64,000 nt of DNA, from contig NC_133770.1 in the NCBI RefSeq assembly GCF_003597395.2, positions 80,788,128 to 80,852,127 on the forward strand. The letters run 5' to 3'. The position numbers were made by a program, and so were the translations under genes. Shown piece after piece: positions 23,149-35,290 of this stretch; position 1 is the first letter of the stretch; each line of letters begins with the position of its first letter. Origin of the DNA: Chelonoidis abingdonii (taxonomy: Eukaryota; Chordata; Testudines; Testudinidae). The notes below the pieces were generated by a model, which made no database searches, was not told the DNA's origin, and saw only the letters and a list, made by a program, of their open reading frames with translations.

Positions 23149-24800
23149 GGTTCTCCAAATAATAGTTTAAAAAAAGCTCCTTGATATCTGGTAGGCGTTT
23201 GTTTTTCTTTCATTGCCATTTCTGCCTTCTTGTCCTCTCATTTATGCTGGACTGAAAACAGCAACTCAAGCTGACATTATCTGTCATTTTCTAAATCATT
23301 TTAGATGTTACTAGTTCTATTAATTGTCCTCACAGAGGTCTTCACGCTACTAAGAAGGAAGTTTTGTTTGCCTGTATTTATAACATGTACCTTTAAATAT
23401 TGGGTTCAGCTTTGTTATGGCTAGAATTTACCACAAGTAGAATTTTTTTAATTATTATTTTATTTCCTCTTTGTCGTTGGCTCCCTACAGACCTGAATGC
23501 TAACTGATACTGTGTAGATTAGAACCTCTGGTGTATTTTCTCCTCCAGCTGTTTTGGTGAAATGATTACTCCCTTATTAAACAGGTGTGAGAGTCTCACT
23601 CTGCCTAGCATCTAATTGTTTGATCAAGTCATTTGCACAGTATTGTTTAACTGACTTGTCAGTCAGCGCATACATATGGGCACAGGCTGCTCAGAGCCTA
23701 ATGCCTTTTTTGTGGTGGGAGGGGATAGAGGAAAGAAGATGGATAGAACTTTCTGAGGAAAACAGTGATTCCTCGTCATCACCCCGCCTCTTCATAACCT
23801 TGGAAAGGAGTTGTCCATTAATCCTGGATATCCAAGGACAGTCTTACTGCAGGGAGTCCTATTTACTACAATGCAGGTGTCTTTAGTGACCTAAAAGAAC
23901 TCAGCATTCTGAATTTGCCTGATTGTATATGGTTGTTTCTAATGATACTATATTTATGCTGTTCATACTCAAGGCTGTGTTTTAATCACGATACGGACTG
24001 TAATGCTAGTTATGAATGGGCTTCATAGTCCCATATCATGCTTGTGGTCTATCTCCTAGCAAGGAATCTTGCTCTGGTTCCACTTAATTCAGGTATTTGA
24101 GATTGGGCAATCAAGGAAATTTTCATGCCAGTGAACAGACACTGGGACAGGACCTTATTTCAGGTATTGCAAGAAGAATTTTTGGATGATAGAGGTTTGG
24201 ACAATCATGTTTATGATGTAATGGACCTTTAGTATAATATCTTGTTGGGCTCCTGCTGCAGAGCAAAGTGAGGCAATACAAATTAACTAACATACTTTAA
24301 TTCCAGAGCCAGGCTGTCATCATAGATGATGCTGGTGCATCAGTAAGGAAATACAAGGGGAATTACCCAAGATAAAAGAAAAAATAAGAATTTGATAATT
24401 TGCCAAATAGAAAAAAGATAAAATCAAAATGGAATGCACATTATATTTGCAAAGGTCAAGGAGGACATTACAATCAAGCAGAGGAGAACCAAATTAAAAT
24501 ATTAAAATTAAGTACTTGACAGAAGCTCTTTAAAATGGGTGCTGAAAAATATTTAACTCACACACACTCATATGATGTGACTCTTTCCCTACTGTTGCCA
24601 CTTTTCCACTGATTATAGCTATTTGTAAGCCAGACCTGTTAATGAGCCCTAGCACACTGTAGCTCTGCATGTTTTAGGTTATGAATAAAGGAGTCACACA
24701 TTTTTATTTGGACTTTCTGCCCTGAAATTGCTTTACCTGCAGATCTACGACGCAGCTATGAAGCACACCTTGCGATTACTAGTGTTAATGTTAATGTCAC
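23149..24800. other. Unassigned non-coding DNA
   Basis: AT-rich; no recognised repeat, exon or RNA gene on either strand. Confidence 0.4.
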
Positions 24801-25720
24801 TGTGATGGTGTGTCCTACCCACATTTGCCATGAAAGGTATAAGACCAGGGCTAAGCCCCAGCACCTCTAGGCGTGGCAGTTCATACCCCTGGCAGTTCAT
24901 ACCCTTTAGGCTTGCTGCGTCAGTTATGAAAGTAAAAAAAATTGCTTGAGCTCCAGCACCTCTTTCGTTATAAAAAGCAGAGGTGCCAGTTAGCCTAAGA
25001 GGTGGCAAGCTGCAGGGAATTAAGATGGCAAGAGAAGGCTTAATCTGAAGAAGCTCACCTGTGCAGGAGCAGGTGGGGCCAATATAAGCCAGGAAGCTGG
25101 TCACAGAAGAGGCTGCTGGGAAAGGCTGTAGTCACTCCCCGGAAGAGAGAGACCTGTTTGGAGGCTGTAGAGCTGCGTAGGCTGGAGTTGCTCCCTGGGA
25201 GGAGGGAGTGGTGAAACTAGCAGACCCAAAGAAAGAAGGAAGAGCCAGAAGATTAGGAAAGGGCTCAGGGAAATGCAGCAAGGTTTGGGGTAAAACAGAC
25301 CTTGACTGCTGACTGGAGGATCTCTGAGCCGGAACCTGGAGAAAAGGGCAGGCCTGGGTTCCCCAGCCAGCCAGTGGGGAAGTGGCAACAGTAGGGCAAT
25401 GCATAGGAAGACTGCCTGAGCCTGTTTGGGAGAAGAGACTTCCTCCCTGGAGGGGAACCATGATAGTGATCTAGCAAAGGACCTGAGTCACGAAGAGGCC
25501 ACAGCAGTTCCCAGAGTGAGAAAGGGGCTGCAGACAAAGAGAGGGAAGTGGAGGGATGGGGTGTGACTGTGGGGAGAGGTGTTAACCTGGTGAGCTATTC
25601 CTCAGACCAGCCAGAAGGAGCCGCCATATCTGTAGCGAGTAGAGCACCCCGTCAGTCACAAGGAACGGAACCTTGGACTATTGAGTTTGGTGACATAGAT
25701 GTATCAACAATAAAGAATTT
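24801..25720 (+). mobile_element. LTR-like repeat, 3' limit uncertain
   Basis: Begins TGTGATGGTGTGTCC, has a TATA-type sequence CCAATATAAGCC at 25078-25089, and carries AATAAA at 25709-25714, the order expected of U3, promoter and polyadenylation signal in a plus-strand LTR. GGAACCTGGAGAAAAGGGCA (about 25330) and the CCTGGGTTCCCC that follows recur, slightly changed, at about 62118 in the LTR-like element at 61653-62288, which also begins TGTGATGG. A clear CA end and target duplication are not visible. Small internal repeats (GGCAGTTCATACCC twice near 24880-24905) are present. Confidence 0.55.
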
Positions 25721-27318
25721 CATCTCCTTCCCTCCCCCACTCCCCGCTCCCCAAAGACTCTGGTAAATACAGGTAATGTTCCTAGACGGATCAGCCCTTT
25801 GCCTAATCCATCATTGAGATAGAGTGGGTTGACAAGGAAGAATGGAGTTTTATTTCATTCATGTATTTTGTTCAGTATATCCTGCCATTTCTATGGACAG
25901 TGATTCTTGTATATGCTTCATGAGACAAGATTGGGAATCAGGGGGCTGTGTCCTCCTTTTATTGTCTTTCTCACTGTAGCAGACAAGTGTGCACATCAGA
26001 GATCACGATCACAGTTGACACTAATGAGTATGCTGTGGGCAGATTGAGCAGAGAGGATAAGGCTATTCCTATAAAGGACCTGACTTAGAAAAAGGGCTTA
26101 ACCGGATCTCTGTTTTTGCAGTACAGAACTCTAATGACAGCATTTGCATTAGCAATTAATTGGATCTTTGCTATTACTGATACAGTTATTGGTGAGCGCA
26201 AAAAGGGAAGCTGCTCTTCAAAAATCAAAACCTATGCAGGCACAGAGACTCGACTCCTTCCTCACCAGTGGAGGGAAGCAGCAGGACAGAACTTGTGGTG
26301 GAAGGGAAAACTTACAAGACTTCTTTGCCCAGGCTGTACCTGTTCTTCCGATAAATAGGAAACTTTAGTTTTCAGTCCAGTTAATCTTTTACAGACTCTT
26401 TGAGAAAATTTATGAAACTATGACCCTTCAATTGCTGTAAGGCTCTGATTTTAAAAAGTATCTATTGCTTTCTTCTAGAGATGGAATGTTCCATATCCCA
26501 ATACCTTCCAAGGGCATCATTGTACTGAATTGTAATATACAACAATGAAATGGAAGACCCAGCTTCAGGGTAGTGGGAGCTGTCTGGTAGCTCTCTCAGA
26601 CTTTTTCATCTGGAGATTTGAGTTCAAACCTTTAGAAGTAGAAATGGGTTTGTTGGTCTCATCTTGGTCCCTAGTGGGAATTTATCTCTAATGCAAAAAC
26701 TTCCATCCACACCATTTGGTGTAGTTTTGCAGGTTAAGTTTGCAGCACATTCACAGAGAATGCTCAAGAGAAGTTTGCACCATATTTGTCTCTACAAAGT
26801 CTGGCTTTTTTCAATGCAATCAGTATCACTTTTATGAACATCTAATTCACCTCCTTTTATGAAAATACTGGTCTGGTGTTAAAAACAACAAAAACAAAAA
26901 CCTTTCTGTATGTTGCCATCCATTCAATTAGTTGAATTCTTGGATGTGACTAACAATCAATTTATGACACATTTTGAAGGAGTTTTTAATTTTTACTTAG
27001 TACAGTATTGCTAAACTAATATTTTTAGATCCTATGTTTTGCTGGCTCAGGTTTACTGCAGTAGGTTTTTGAAAGCACTTCATTTTGTAATATACCATGC
27101 CATAACAAAAACAACTTTAAATAACCAAACTTTACTTGGCATATATACCGTTTTTATATGGAACACAGGCTTACAAAAGCATAGCATAACATTTGAGATA
27201 TAGTATAATGCACACAGACTAAAAGACCTTAAAACTTATCAACAAATTTTAGAACACAAAAACAAAAATAAGCAATCAGATAATACATTTAATTTGATTG
27301 CTCTTCTAAAGAGGAGAA
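25721..27318. other. Unassigned non-coding DNA
   Basis: A C-rich patch at 25728-25755 follows the LTR-like block; the remainder is AT-rich with nothing recognised. Confidence 0.4.
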
Positions 27319-27397
27319 ATGGGCCTAATCCAAAGTTTGTTGAAGTCAATGGAAAAAGACTTCCATTGATTTCAACAGGGTTTGTATCAGGTCCCAT
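27319..27397. mobile_element. Near-perfect short palindromic repeat
   Basis: A 79-bp unit that reads almost the same on both strands: it begins ATGGGCCTAATCCAAAG and ends GTATCAGGTCCCAT, with TTGAAGTCAATGGAA and TTCCATTGATTTCAA either side of the centre. It would fold into a single hairpin. Member of the 12703 family. Confidence 0.7.
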
Positions 27398-28601
27398 GTG
27401 TTTTTCTATTGAATTGATAAAAAGAATTGAATATCTCCTCCCAGCTAAATGCATCACGACTGACACTCAGCTGGTGTAAATCAGCATGGTGCCATTGACT
27501 TTAGTGAAGAGCTGGTGTCTCGTTGTGGACAGCAAGTCTTAGTAATCAGTAGCGTTGTAAACCTTTTCTGTTACTCTGCTGCTTTATTTCCTATAGCCTG
27601 CTGGTTTTCCAGCCATGCTAAAGGATAAAGGATATTCAGAATTAACTTCTCTCTCACAAACAGCTAAATCTAAAGAAATGGTTTTGCCTGATCTTCTAAG
27701 GACCCGACTCCAGCATTCCTTGGATACTCACCATGCCTACTGGTTCCAGTGAGCACAAGGAATATCCAATTTAAAAATCTGCAACCATTGAGATGCATGT
27801 TCTAGCCTCTTTAATGACTGTGTAATTATAGTAGATGAAATTCACTCAAAACAGGGCTTAAATGAGACTTAAGTGGTGCATAGTCTTGAATGGACCTTCT
27901 GAGCAGGGTGAATTTCAGCCAGCATCCTCAGCCTACCTGTCCAAACCTTCCCCATTCTCATGTTGTTCTCATCTTAACTAAGGACCCAGTTCTGTCACCA
28001 TTACTTTGTGCAATACTTACTACGTCAATGGGACTATGCATGGCATGAAACCCTACACTTTGTAGTAAGCCTTTGCAAGACTGGGCACTTAAATAGTAAG
28101 TTCTTCTGCTCAGGCAATCTATTTTTACCTATTTGGCAAAACATGAATAAAATCATAATAATAATTAATAATCACAGGCAGCTTGGGCCATGTATGACTA
28201 TAGCCTTCTTTAATTTACTAAATGTAAGACTGAGTCTTAGTATATATTCAGGTCCTTTGAATACAGTAGGTATAGCCTGAGTTATTGGCATGTGTGTGTA
28301 GAAAATCATGTTTCAAGGAGATAAACTGAAGCATGACATGAGGATTGTTTAACACTAAGTTTCTCTATGATGGGGTTGTTTGCCACATTAAAATGAGTCC
28401 ATGACTTTTTTTAATCTGTTGTGGAATTTCAAGGGTACATTCCTATTGTTATTGGAATCTAGCAGTATCTAGCCCCAGCAAGGAGGAAAAAACCTCATAG
28501 TACAGTATTTGAAAAATACATGATCGACAAAGGCTTTCCTCTTCACCACAGACACTACTTTTATCCAAAATTTGTGTGGAACTTCAGAGTCCACTGACTA
28601 C
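27398..28601. other. Unassigned non-coding DNA
   Basis: No feature recognised. ATAATAATTAATAATCA near 28155 is low complexity. Confidence 0.4.
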
Positions 28602-28728
28602 ATTAAAAAGTCAGCATTTGTAAGAGATATCAACATACACTGTGATTTCCAGTCCTACACATAGAGGAAACCTGTGGCATCTTAGATACAATTCTGTGGT
28701 TAGTTTGAGAAAATGCTGACTTTTTAAT
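28602..28728. repeat. Perfect 18-bp inverted repeat, 91-bp loop
   Basis: ATTAAAAAGTCAGCATTT at 28602-28619 is exactly reverse-complemented at 28711-28728. The arms could be the core of a small hairpin element, but outer ends and a target duplication are not seen. Confidence 0.6.
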
Positions 28729-28857
28729 AGTAATTACTGCAGCTGATTTCTCCTGTAACTTGACAGATGATGTGAGTGCCAGTGTTTATAGCGTTATACG
28801 TTGCCAAGTAAGTTCCATGAGAGCTGAGATGGTAAGTGGTCCATCCCATCATAAAGA

Positions 28858-28980
28858 GCCAGATTCTGATACCATTACTCAAGCTTAGTAATACCTTACT
28901 TCATGAGTTCTCCCAATGACTTCAGTGGGGCTATTTGTGAAGTAAGTGAGTGTTCAACATGAGTAAGGGCATCAGAGCTA
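28858..28980. mobile_element. Palindromic short repeat
   Basis: Left arm CCAGATTCTGATACCATTAC TCA and right arm TGAGTAAGGGCATCAGAGCT are inverted copies, with the inner pair CTTACTTCATGAG / GTGAAGTAAGTGAG. Member of the 12703 family. Confidence 0.6.
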
Positions 28981-29189
28981 GCAAATCACACTATCTGAGA
29001 AACTACTGTTTGGGTTCATGAGATGATTGTGTGAAGGATTGCAATATGGGTGATAACTGCAGTGCCTCATTAGAATTTAAATCAGGCCAAACAAAGATGA
29101 GATTATAGGGTCCTTTAAGGAATGCAGGGGACTTCAGCAGTATGAATATTTGCTAGGAAAAATCAAAGCTTTAGGAATTCACCTCACTA
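28981..29189. other. Unassigned DNA between repeats
   Basis: Short stretch with no recognised feature. Confidence 0.4.
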
Positions 29190-30063
29190 AGGGCTTGGCT
29201 ACACTTGCAAGTTGCAACGCTGGTGAGGGGGTTACAGCGCTGCAATTTACCAGGTGTCCACACTTACAGAGCTCAGCCAGTGCTGCAACTCCCTTCCTGC
29301 AGCGCTGGCTGTCCACTTGGTCCGCTACGGGTGTAGCGAATCCAGCGCTGCTGATGCAGCGCTGCTCATCAGGTGTGGACACTCACCAGCGCTGTTATTG
29401 GCCTCCAGGGTATTAGGAGGTATCCCACAATTCCTGTATACAACAACCATGAGCGTACTCCCCAGAGCTACTTATCTAAAAAACATAACACAGCTGCTCT
29501 TTGCTGCAGCGAGCGGACGAGACAGGCTTTGGATGTTTCACAAGTGTTGCTTGGGAGGACAAACAGCACGCCGAGGGGGGGGAAGGGAGGGAGTCCGTCG
29601 GAGAGCTGCTTATCTGTCTGAGCTTTTTAATTAAGAGTATTGAGAGCGGTGGGAAGTGGCCAGATTGCAAGGCGGAGCTGTCACACAGTGTCTCCGTCCA
29701 AAATCCACTCTCCTCTATCTCCCAACGCTCCCTGTCACACTCCACCCCTCCCCCCTCTTTTGAATTGCAAGGCAGAGCGTCACAGTGAAGTGTCTGCTCC
29801 CAAAATCCACTCTCTCTGTCTCCACAGACTCCTCACAGCTCCACCCCACCCCCCTCTTTTGAAAAGCACGTTGCAGCCCACTTGAACGCTGGATAGCTTG
29901 CCCAAATGCACCACTCCCACAGGAGCTGCAATGCTGCAAATGTGGCCAAACTGCAGGCGCTGGTCGCTGTCAGTGTGGACACACTGCAGCGCTGGCCCTA
30001 CACAGCTGTACGACCACAGCTGTAACTACCAGCGCTGCAAAAATGTAAGTGAAGCCATGCCCT
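29190..30063. mobile_element. hAT-like non-autonomous element, 874 bp
   Basis: Left end AGGGCTTGGCTACACTTGCA and right end AAGTGAAGCCATGCCCT are imperfect terminal inverted repeats that extend about 36 bases into AACGCTGGT / ACCAGCGCTG. CAGCGCTGG-type phrases recur throughout the first 250 bases and again near the right end. Flanking 8-mers do not match, so the target duplication is lost. Overlapping open frames up to 126 codons exist but read as low-complexity sequence without transposase motifs. Confidence 0.8.
29669..29866. repeat. Two-unit tandem repeat inside the 29.2-kb element
   Basis: A unit of about 100 bases occurs twice head to tail. Both units run from AAGGC(G/A)GAGC through CCAAAATCCACTCTC to a C-rich CCCCCCTCTTTTGAA end (first about 29669-29764, second about 29770-29863). 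The units differ at roughly one base in eight, so the duplication is old. Confidence 0.75.
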
Positions 30064-30332
30064 GAAAAGAAAAGATGCCAACACAAGCACATCCTGTACT
30101 TACTGCATTGGCAAACAGGAAAGTTATTCATGGTATTGACATGCAAGCCCACAGTTATTCTTGAACCTTTGTTGCCCTCTTTTCAGCTGCTTATTTTCAG
30201 CGCTGGCTCTAGATAGCTGCAATGGAATCCTTAAAATTACATGCACAAGTGATTCCTTCCTTGAAGGATAGAAGGATAAATGGTAAAAGAACTTCAACTT
30301 GACAGTAAGAGGAGCTATGTGGAACCTTTTTG
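30064..30332. other. Unassigned non-coding DNA
   Basis: No recognised feature. Confidence 0.4.
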
Positions 30333-30647
30333 AGTATGTCCACACAGCAGTGAGAAGGCAGCAGGAGCAAGCCTCCAAGCCCAGGTTGATAGATTCAGGC
30401 TAGCAGGGCCCATGCTAATGCTCTAAAAATAGCTATACAGACAGCTTTGGGGTTGCATCTCCGGCTGGTGATCAGGCTCTAAAGCCTAGGGAAGGAGGTG
30501 GTTTCAGAGCCCAAGCTGCAGCTCAAGACACAACTTCAAAGCGCTGTCTGTATAGCTATTTTTAGAGTGCTAGTACAAGCCCCACTAGCCTGAATCCATC
30601 AACCTGGGCTGGGAGGTTCGCTCCAAAATTCTGTGTAGACACATAGC
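30333..30647. mobile_element. Fold-back miniature element, long arms
   Basis: Outer ends AGTATGTCCACACAG and CTGTGTAGACACATAG, and long inner arms: CAGGCTAGCAGGGCCCATG and TCTAAAAATAGCTATACAGA on the left answer TCTGTATAGCTATTTTTAGA and AGCCTGAATCCATCAACCTG on the right. Over 100 bases on each side pair with few mismatches, leaving a loop of about 100 bases. The ends resemble the GTCTACAC element group. No target duplication is seen. Confidence 0.8.
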
Positions 30648-32737
30648 TTACAATTACAGCTGTGTTAGAATTCTACACAGATATCAGCCTGCCATGCTAT
30701 CAAAGCTACATATAGCTGGACAGCACTAGTTCTTATATCAGGTTCAATAAATGGGACTGGCTCCAGGTATTTGTGTTGACAGTTAAGGCAAACAACTTAC
30801 AGTCTCAGTGAGGTCAATGGGGTACAAGCACATGCTTACATCTGAGCTTGTGCTGAATTGAAGCTTAAATAGGACTTTAAAGGACATGAAATGGAAGCTA
30901 GCAATGAGGAAAGCAAAAGAGCTAGGCTGATACATGCTGTAGATAAAATTAAAAATGGATATGCTATAGAGTAGTAGCAACCTTATCAGGTTTTTTAGTC
31001 TTGCTCTAATTAAAAGATACATAATTAAAATGAAGTAATTAACTGTTCTGTAATTAAATACAAAAATAATTATATTGAAATTAAACACGATTGCATCCAA
31101 TTGTCAGGACAGGATTTATTTGTACTTTAATCTGATAAATTATTTTCATTGTTATTCTGACTGAGTTCCCAAGTAAAGACATTGAACCTTTCAGCCAAGA
31201 AAGGGATGAACAGGATTTTATTCTGCATTCTGCAGGGCTGTTATATAATGCTGAAAACCTAATCAAACACTGACACCTTAGGAACATGATGCCATGTTTA
31301 CACCATTCCATACAGAGAGGCTATATCTATTCCAATGTACTATATAGATATATATAGTCATAAATAAATTTGGTGGGGGGTGTGTGTGTGTAGTAAAAGT
31401 CCCACATCTTGAATTATTTAAAAGGATTCCAGGAAAAGCACTCAAGAACATACTGTAGGACACATCTGTAATGACAGTGGATGGACTAGATGACCTATAG
31501 GTCTTTTCCATGTCCACGTTCTAGGGTTTTATGAAGTGAACTTTTTTATGCAGTTGGACTCCTGCCTCTCACATATACTGTAGCACTCAGTGTGATACAC
31601 TGATCCCCTGCATTCAGTAACATTTACACTTCAGCACAGCCAAACGCAATGCTCTGATGAAGCATTTTCAGAGCTGAGTCATACCTTACAATAAGCTTAT
31701 TCCGTGCAGTGATGAGGTGTCTTGTCTGCTTTTGCCCTGCAATAGGATGTGTCACTTTGTAATTGTACAGCTTCCATTTATCTCTCACTATCCCGCTGGC
31801 ATCAATAGGAAGATGTAATGAACTGTTGGCACGTACATACGCAGACACTATTGGGTGAGAGCCATCTGTATACATGCAGATTCAGGAGCAGAACTTGTGA
31901 CCTTCAACTCTGAGAGATAGGTCTCTTCCTGATCAGCTAAAGAATCAGCTCAATTAGCTAGCACAGTACACGTAAGCAAGTTTGACAGAGGGGGAAATTT
32001 GCTGGCATAAAATAAAGTAGCTATTCCTGCACCAACTGTACACCTCTAAACCAGCATAGATAGTGGGAAAGAGCTTATTGGAAGTGAGGCAAAATGTCCA
32101 TACTAATGCCCATTCACAATTGATGTACAGTGTCTGTGGGACCATAGCTAGATGAAGTTAGCGCAGCCCCTAAAACTTAACTTATATCAATGGGCTGCAT
32201 CTGGCACAAATGCACCCTGAGAAGCAGGGAGGTATAAATTGCTGCTTTCCCTGCCCCAGCATGGGATGTCATGTCATGGCACAGACGAGATGCCAGGTTT
32301 ACTTTTTGTTCTTTAAATCAGTTTCTAAACTAAACTCTTAAACGTAAAGCAGGGGAGAAGGTACAATGAGAAGGAGACAGAGTTGACTAAACTGAGCTAA
32401 TCTCTATCTGGGTGAGATTTGATGAGCATGTCTACTTTTTCCACTTTTGCAAGAAGCTGTTTTTATCATTTTTTGTTGCACAATGCCCAAGAGCCCCCTT
32501 ACCCAGTAAACTGGACTCTCTTGACTGGCTGAAAGGAAAACAGCAGCATAACCACGTCAATAGAATTCAAGTGATTTGTCAAGCAGCTATAATGCAATAA
32601 TAAAGGGGGGAGGAGGGGAGAAATCCTGCCGGGACTCGCTCAGCATCATGGCGACGGCAGCTAGTGCATAAGCTGTGTCCTCATTCATCCGTCTGCAGCC
32701 AAGAGAAGCAACTTTTCAAGAGTCATTCAACACCATA
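30648..32737. other. Unassigned non-coding DNA
   Basis: Mostly AT-rich. Holds a G-run plus TGTGTGTGTG simple repeat at 31370-31392 and, at 31478-31510, a GTGGATGGACTAGATGACC phrase reminiscent of the CR1/SINE 3' tail. A GC-richer patch near 32615-32680 (with GCATCATGGCGACGGCAGC) was examined and not called. Confidence 0.4.
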
Positions 32738-32818
32738 CTGGCCACTGTCAGAAGACAGGATACTAGGCTAGATGGACCTTTGGTCTGACCCAGTATGGCC
32801 ATTTCTGCGTTCTTAGTG
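32738..32818 (+). mobile_element. CR1 LINE 3' tail, very short copy
   Basis: Carries CACTGTCAGAAGACAGGATA and GACCTTTGGTCTGACCCAGT followed by TGGCCATTTCTGCGTTCTTA. This is the same 3' untranslated sequence as the end of the CR1 at 7420-7500. Extreme 5' truncation is typical of CR1 insertions. Confidence 0.85.
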
Positions 32819-34482
32819 CTGGCTCCAAAAATGAAGTTTGTATGGTTGTGCTCTGTGAAAGAACTCAAGCCTGTGTTTCTAAGAGACGTAGGAATAAATC
32901 CTGGGTGAAGGGTTATTTATTAATTCATTACTCCCACCCTGGGAAGAGCAATGCAGCATGATAGTGTGGGGAGTGGCTTCTTAGCTGCACAAATGCCTGG
33001 GACCAGGGAAGCTCAAAATAGGTAGAAGAGTTCATGCAAATGACCTCCTTCCACGAGCCTTCAACAGACCCTGGCCTCTCTGTCCACGCAGCCATTGAGG
33101 CTGCAGTATCCCACATGGAGTGGTCTGTGAGAGGAGATGGGGGTCTGCTGGAGATCAGTGGGTACAGTCAGTGCCCCAGTAAACAATGATTGTAGGGGAG
33201 GAAGGTTGGTGCAACTTAATATGCGCACAGAGAGCAATGAAACCCCTAAAGAGCACTCAGTGCAATTACAACATGTGCCTGTGGCTTTGGTATATTTCCA
33301 TGGAGGTTTTCATGCTCACTTGAGAGAATTTAGGACCTGATTTTCTGTAGAGCTTCAACTTAGTCTCCAATTTTGCACTTGCAACTTTGGACCCATATTT
33401 AGAACTGTGGGTGCATTTTGTAGCATTTATACCTCAAAGTACGTGATTTACAGAGCTGGCTTGGGGGAGGAGCCTGTGGAGATAAGGGTGGTTAGAACTT
33501 GCTTGATGTTGACCAGAATACCTGAAAAGCCTTCTCATTTCCTGGTATTTTCTCATGATTTTTATTAATGTTGTGAGACTAATTTTGTATTGCACCTAAA
33601 GAACATTGTTAGGTGCGAATGGAAATATAGACGAGTAGATAAACTATTGGCAAGCAAAGTTCTAGCAGGTGCAAAATTGGAAAACACGTTTGCAAACTGG
33701 ACCACAATATTCCCCAAAACACAATAAAATAAACCTGGAATTAGTGGAGGGAAAAGAGAGCTTTGGAAAAGATGAGTTTCCCACTGCTGCAAACTCTAAT
33801 TCATCTGTTTTACTTTTCAGCAGCCAGCGTGGATAAGTGCAATATTGATTTATGTCTTGGGGGTTTTGTTTTTTGGTATTACATATTCACCATACTATCT
33901 TATCATTAATGCATTAAGGAGCTGAACAAGCAATAAGGGCAAATGGACTTCAAAACCCAGGGAACTGATTCCATACAGCTGACACTGATTTATGGCAATT
34001 ATGTGATGGCGGCATTGCAGAGGCCCATTAAGACCTGCACCTGGCTGTAACTTGCACATTCCTTTGTTTCAAAGACTAGCTTAGTCATCATGGCACTGCC
34101 ATGAACTCTTTATTATGATGGAAGGCAAGATGTAAAATACTATGGGTTAAAGAAAAGTTAACAGACTGTGCAATAAAAATTGTTCCAAACTTTAAGCCAG
34201 GACATTGTTTCAAATGCACTTCTCTGTTTGGCCTTCTTTCAAGGTTACCGGGAAAGGATTATAGACAAATATCAGCGCCATTAAGGTCACTGTGCATCTC
34301 ATCATCTAGCTACTTTCTATTATGCAAACAGAGGTTGACTGATTGTTCAGCTATTCTTTCCAATTTTTGTATTTTATTGCTTAATATAGACGTGTGATGT
34401 GGTTATATATGTTGGTGTGATCTTTGTATTAGTAAGAGAGCTGCATGTCAGTGACTAAGAAAGGAAATTCAGTACCATAGGG
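32819..34482. other. Unassigned non-coding DNA
   Basis: Nothing recognised on either strand. Confidence 0.4.
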
Positions 34483-35290
34483 CAGGGGTTCTCACAAGAA
34501 ATTTTTTGGAGGCCTTAGTGTGGCCACCAACTCTTGCTCATGGCCACTCTGACAATTTTTCCTAAAATACTTAATTAACTTCAGGAAAAACACATATACA
34601 GGTACAAATCATTGTCATTTATTCATGTAGGGTTTTTTTGCAGACTCAATCATAAAAATAATGTACAGTTGTAGCTATTCTTTACTAGATCTAAACAGAA
34701 TAGAAACAAAATAAGGTGTTTTGCAGATTCTTGTCATTGTTATTTGTTTTTTGCTTTTTTGTCTGCTCTTTTTTTTTTTTTTAAGACTTGCTAGCTCGTA
34801 AGGCTGCTGCTGTGAAAACTGATATTTGTATGTATCACTTTTCACAGCAGATTTACTAGCTAGCTGGGAGGCAGTGAAAAGTGACTTTTCACAACAAACT
34901 TATGCAGCCCCGGCAAGCCAGGGGACAAATTAAGCGGTGGATGGAGAGGTGGGCAGGGAGGCAGTGGGGGCCAGGGTAATGGGGAGTGGGTGAGCCTGAG
35001 ACTGGAGCCCAAAGCTGCCCAGCTATAGGCTGGAGCCTAAAGCCCTGCAGTCAGATCCTGGTGCCTGCCACCCCACGGCTCAAGACTGAGCCCAACCACC
35101 TCTGGGAAGGTGGGGAACTCACACCAGTTGCCTGCTCCTCTGGCATTTGTGGCTCCAGAGGAGAGCAGGGATCAACCCCTCCTGGCAGCCCCAGGGGAGG
35201 AGTCACTGCTTCCCTCCCTCCCCCATCACTTCTCAGGAGGCTGTGGCCACAAGAATAGCCTTTGGTGGCCGCATCTACTGCAACACATGA
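34483..35290. mobile_element. hAT-like element, right end worn
   Basis: Starts CAGGGGTTCTCACAAGAAAT, a common hAT terminal sequence, and changes from an AT-rich left half (with a T-run at 34769-34784) to a GC-rich right half that stops abruptly near 35290, just after TTTGGTGGCCGCATCTACTG. TGTGGCCACCAAC near the left and GGCTGTGGCCACAAG near the right are loosely inverted. The expected GAGAACCCCTG end and a target duplication are missing, so the right end is truncated or diverged. Confidence 0.55.

Noticed and set aside
32630..32690. Possible promoter or first exon around GCATCATGGCGACGGCAGC
   Set aside because: Only a few CpGs and an ATG in good context; the frame stops at once and there is no splice donor or wider CpG island.
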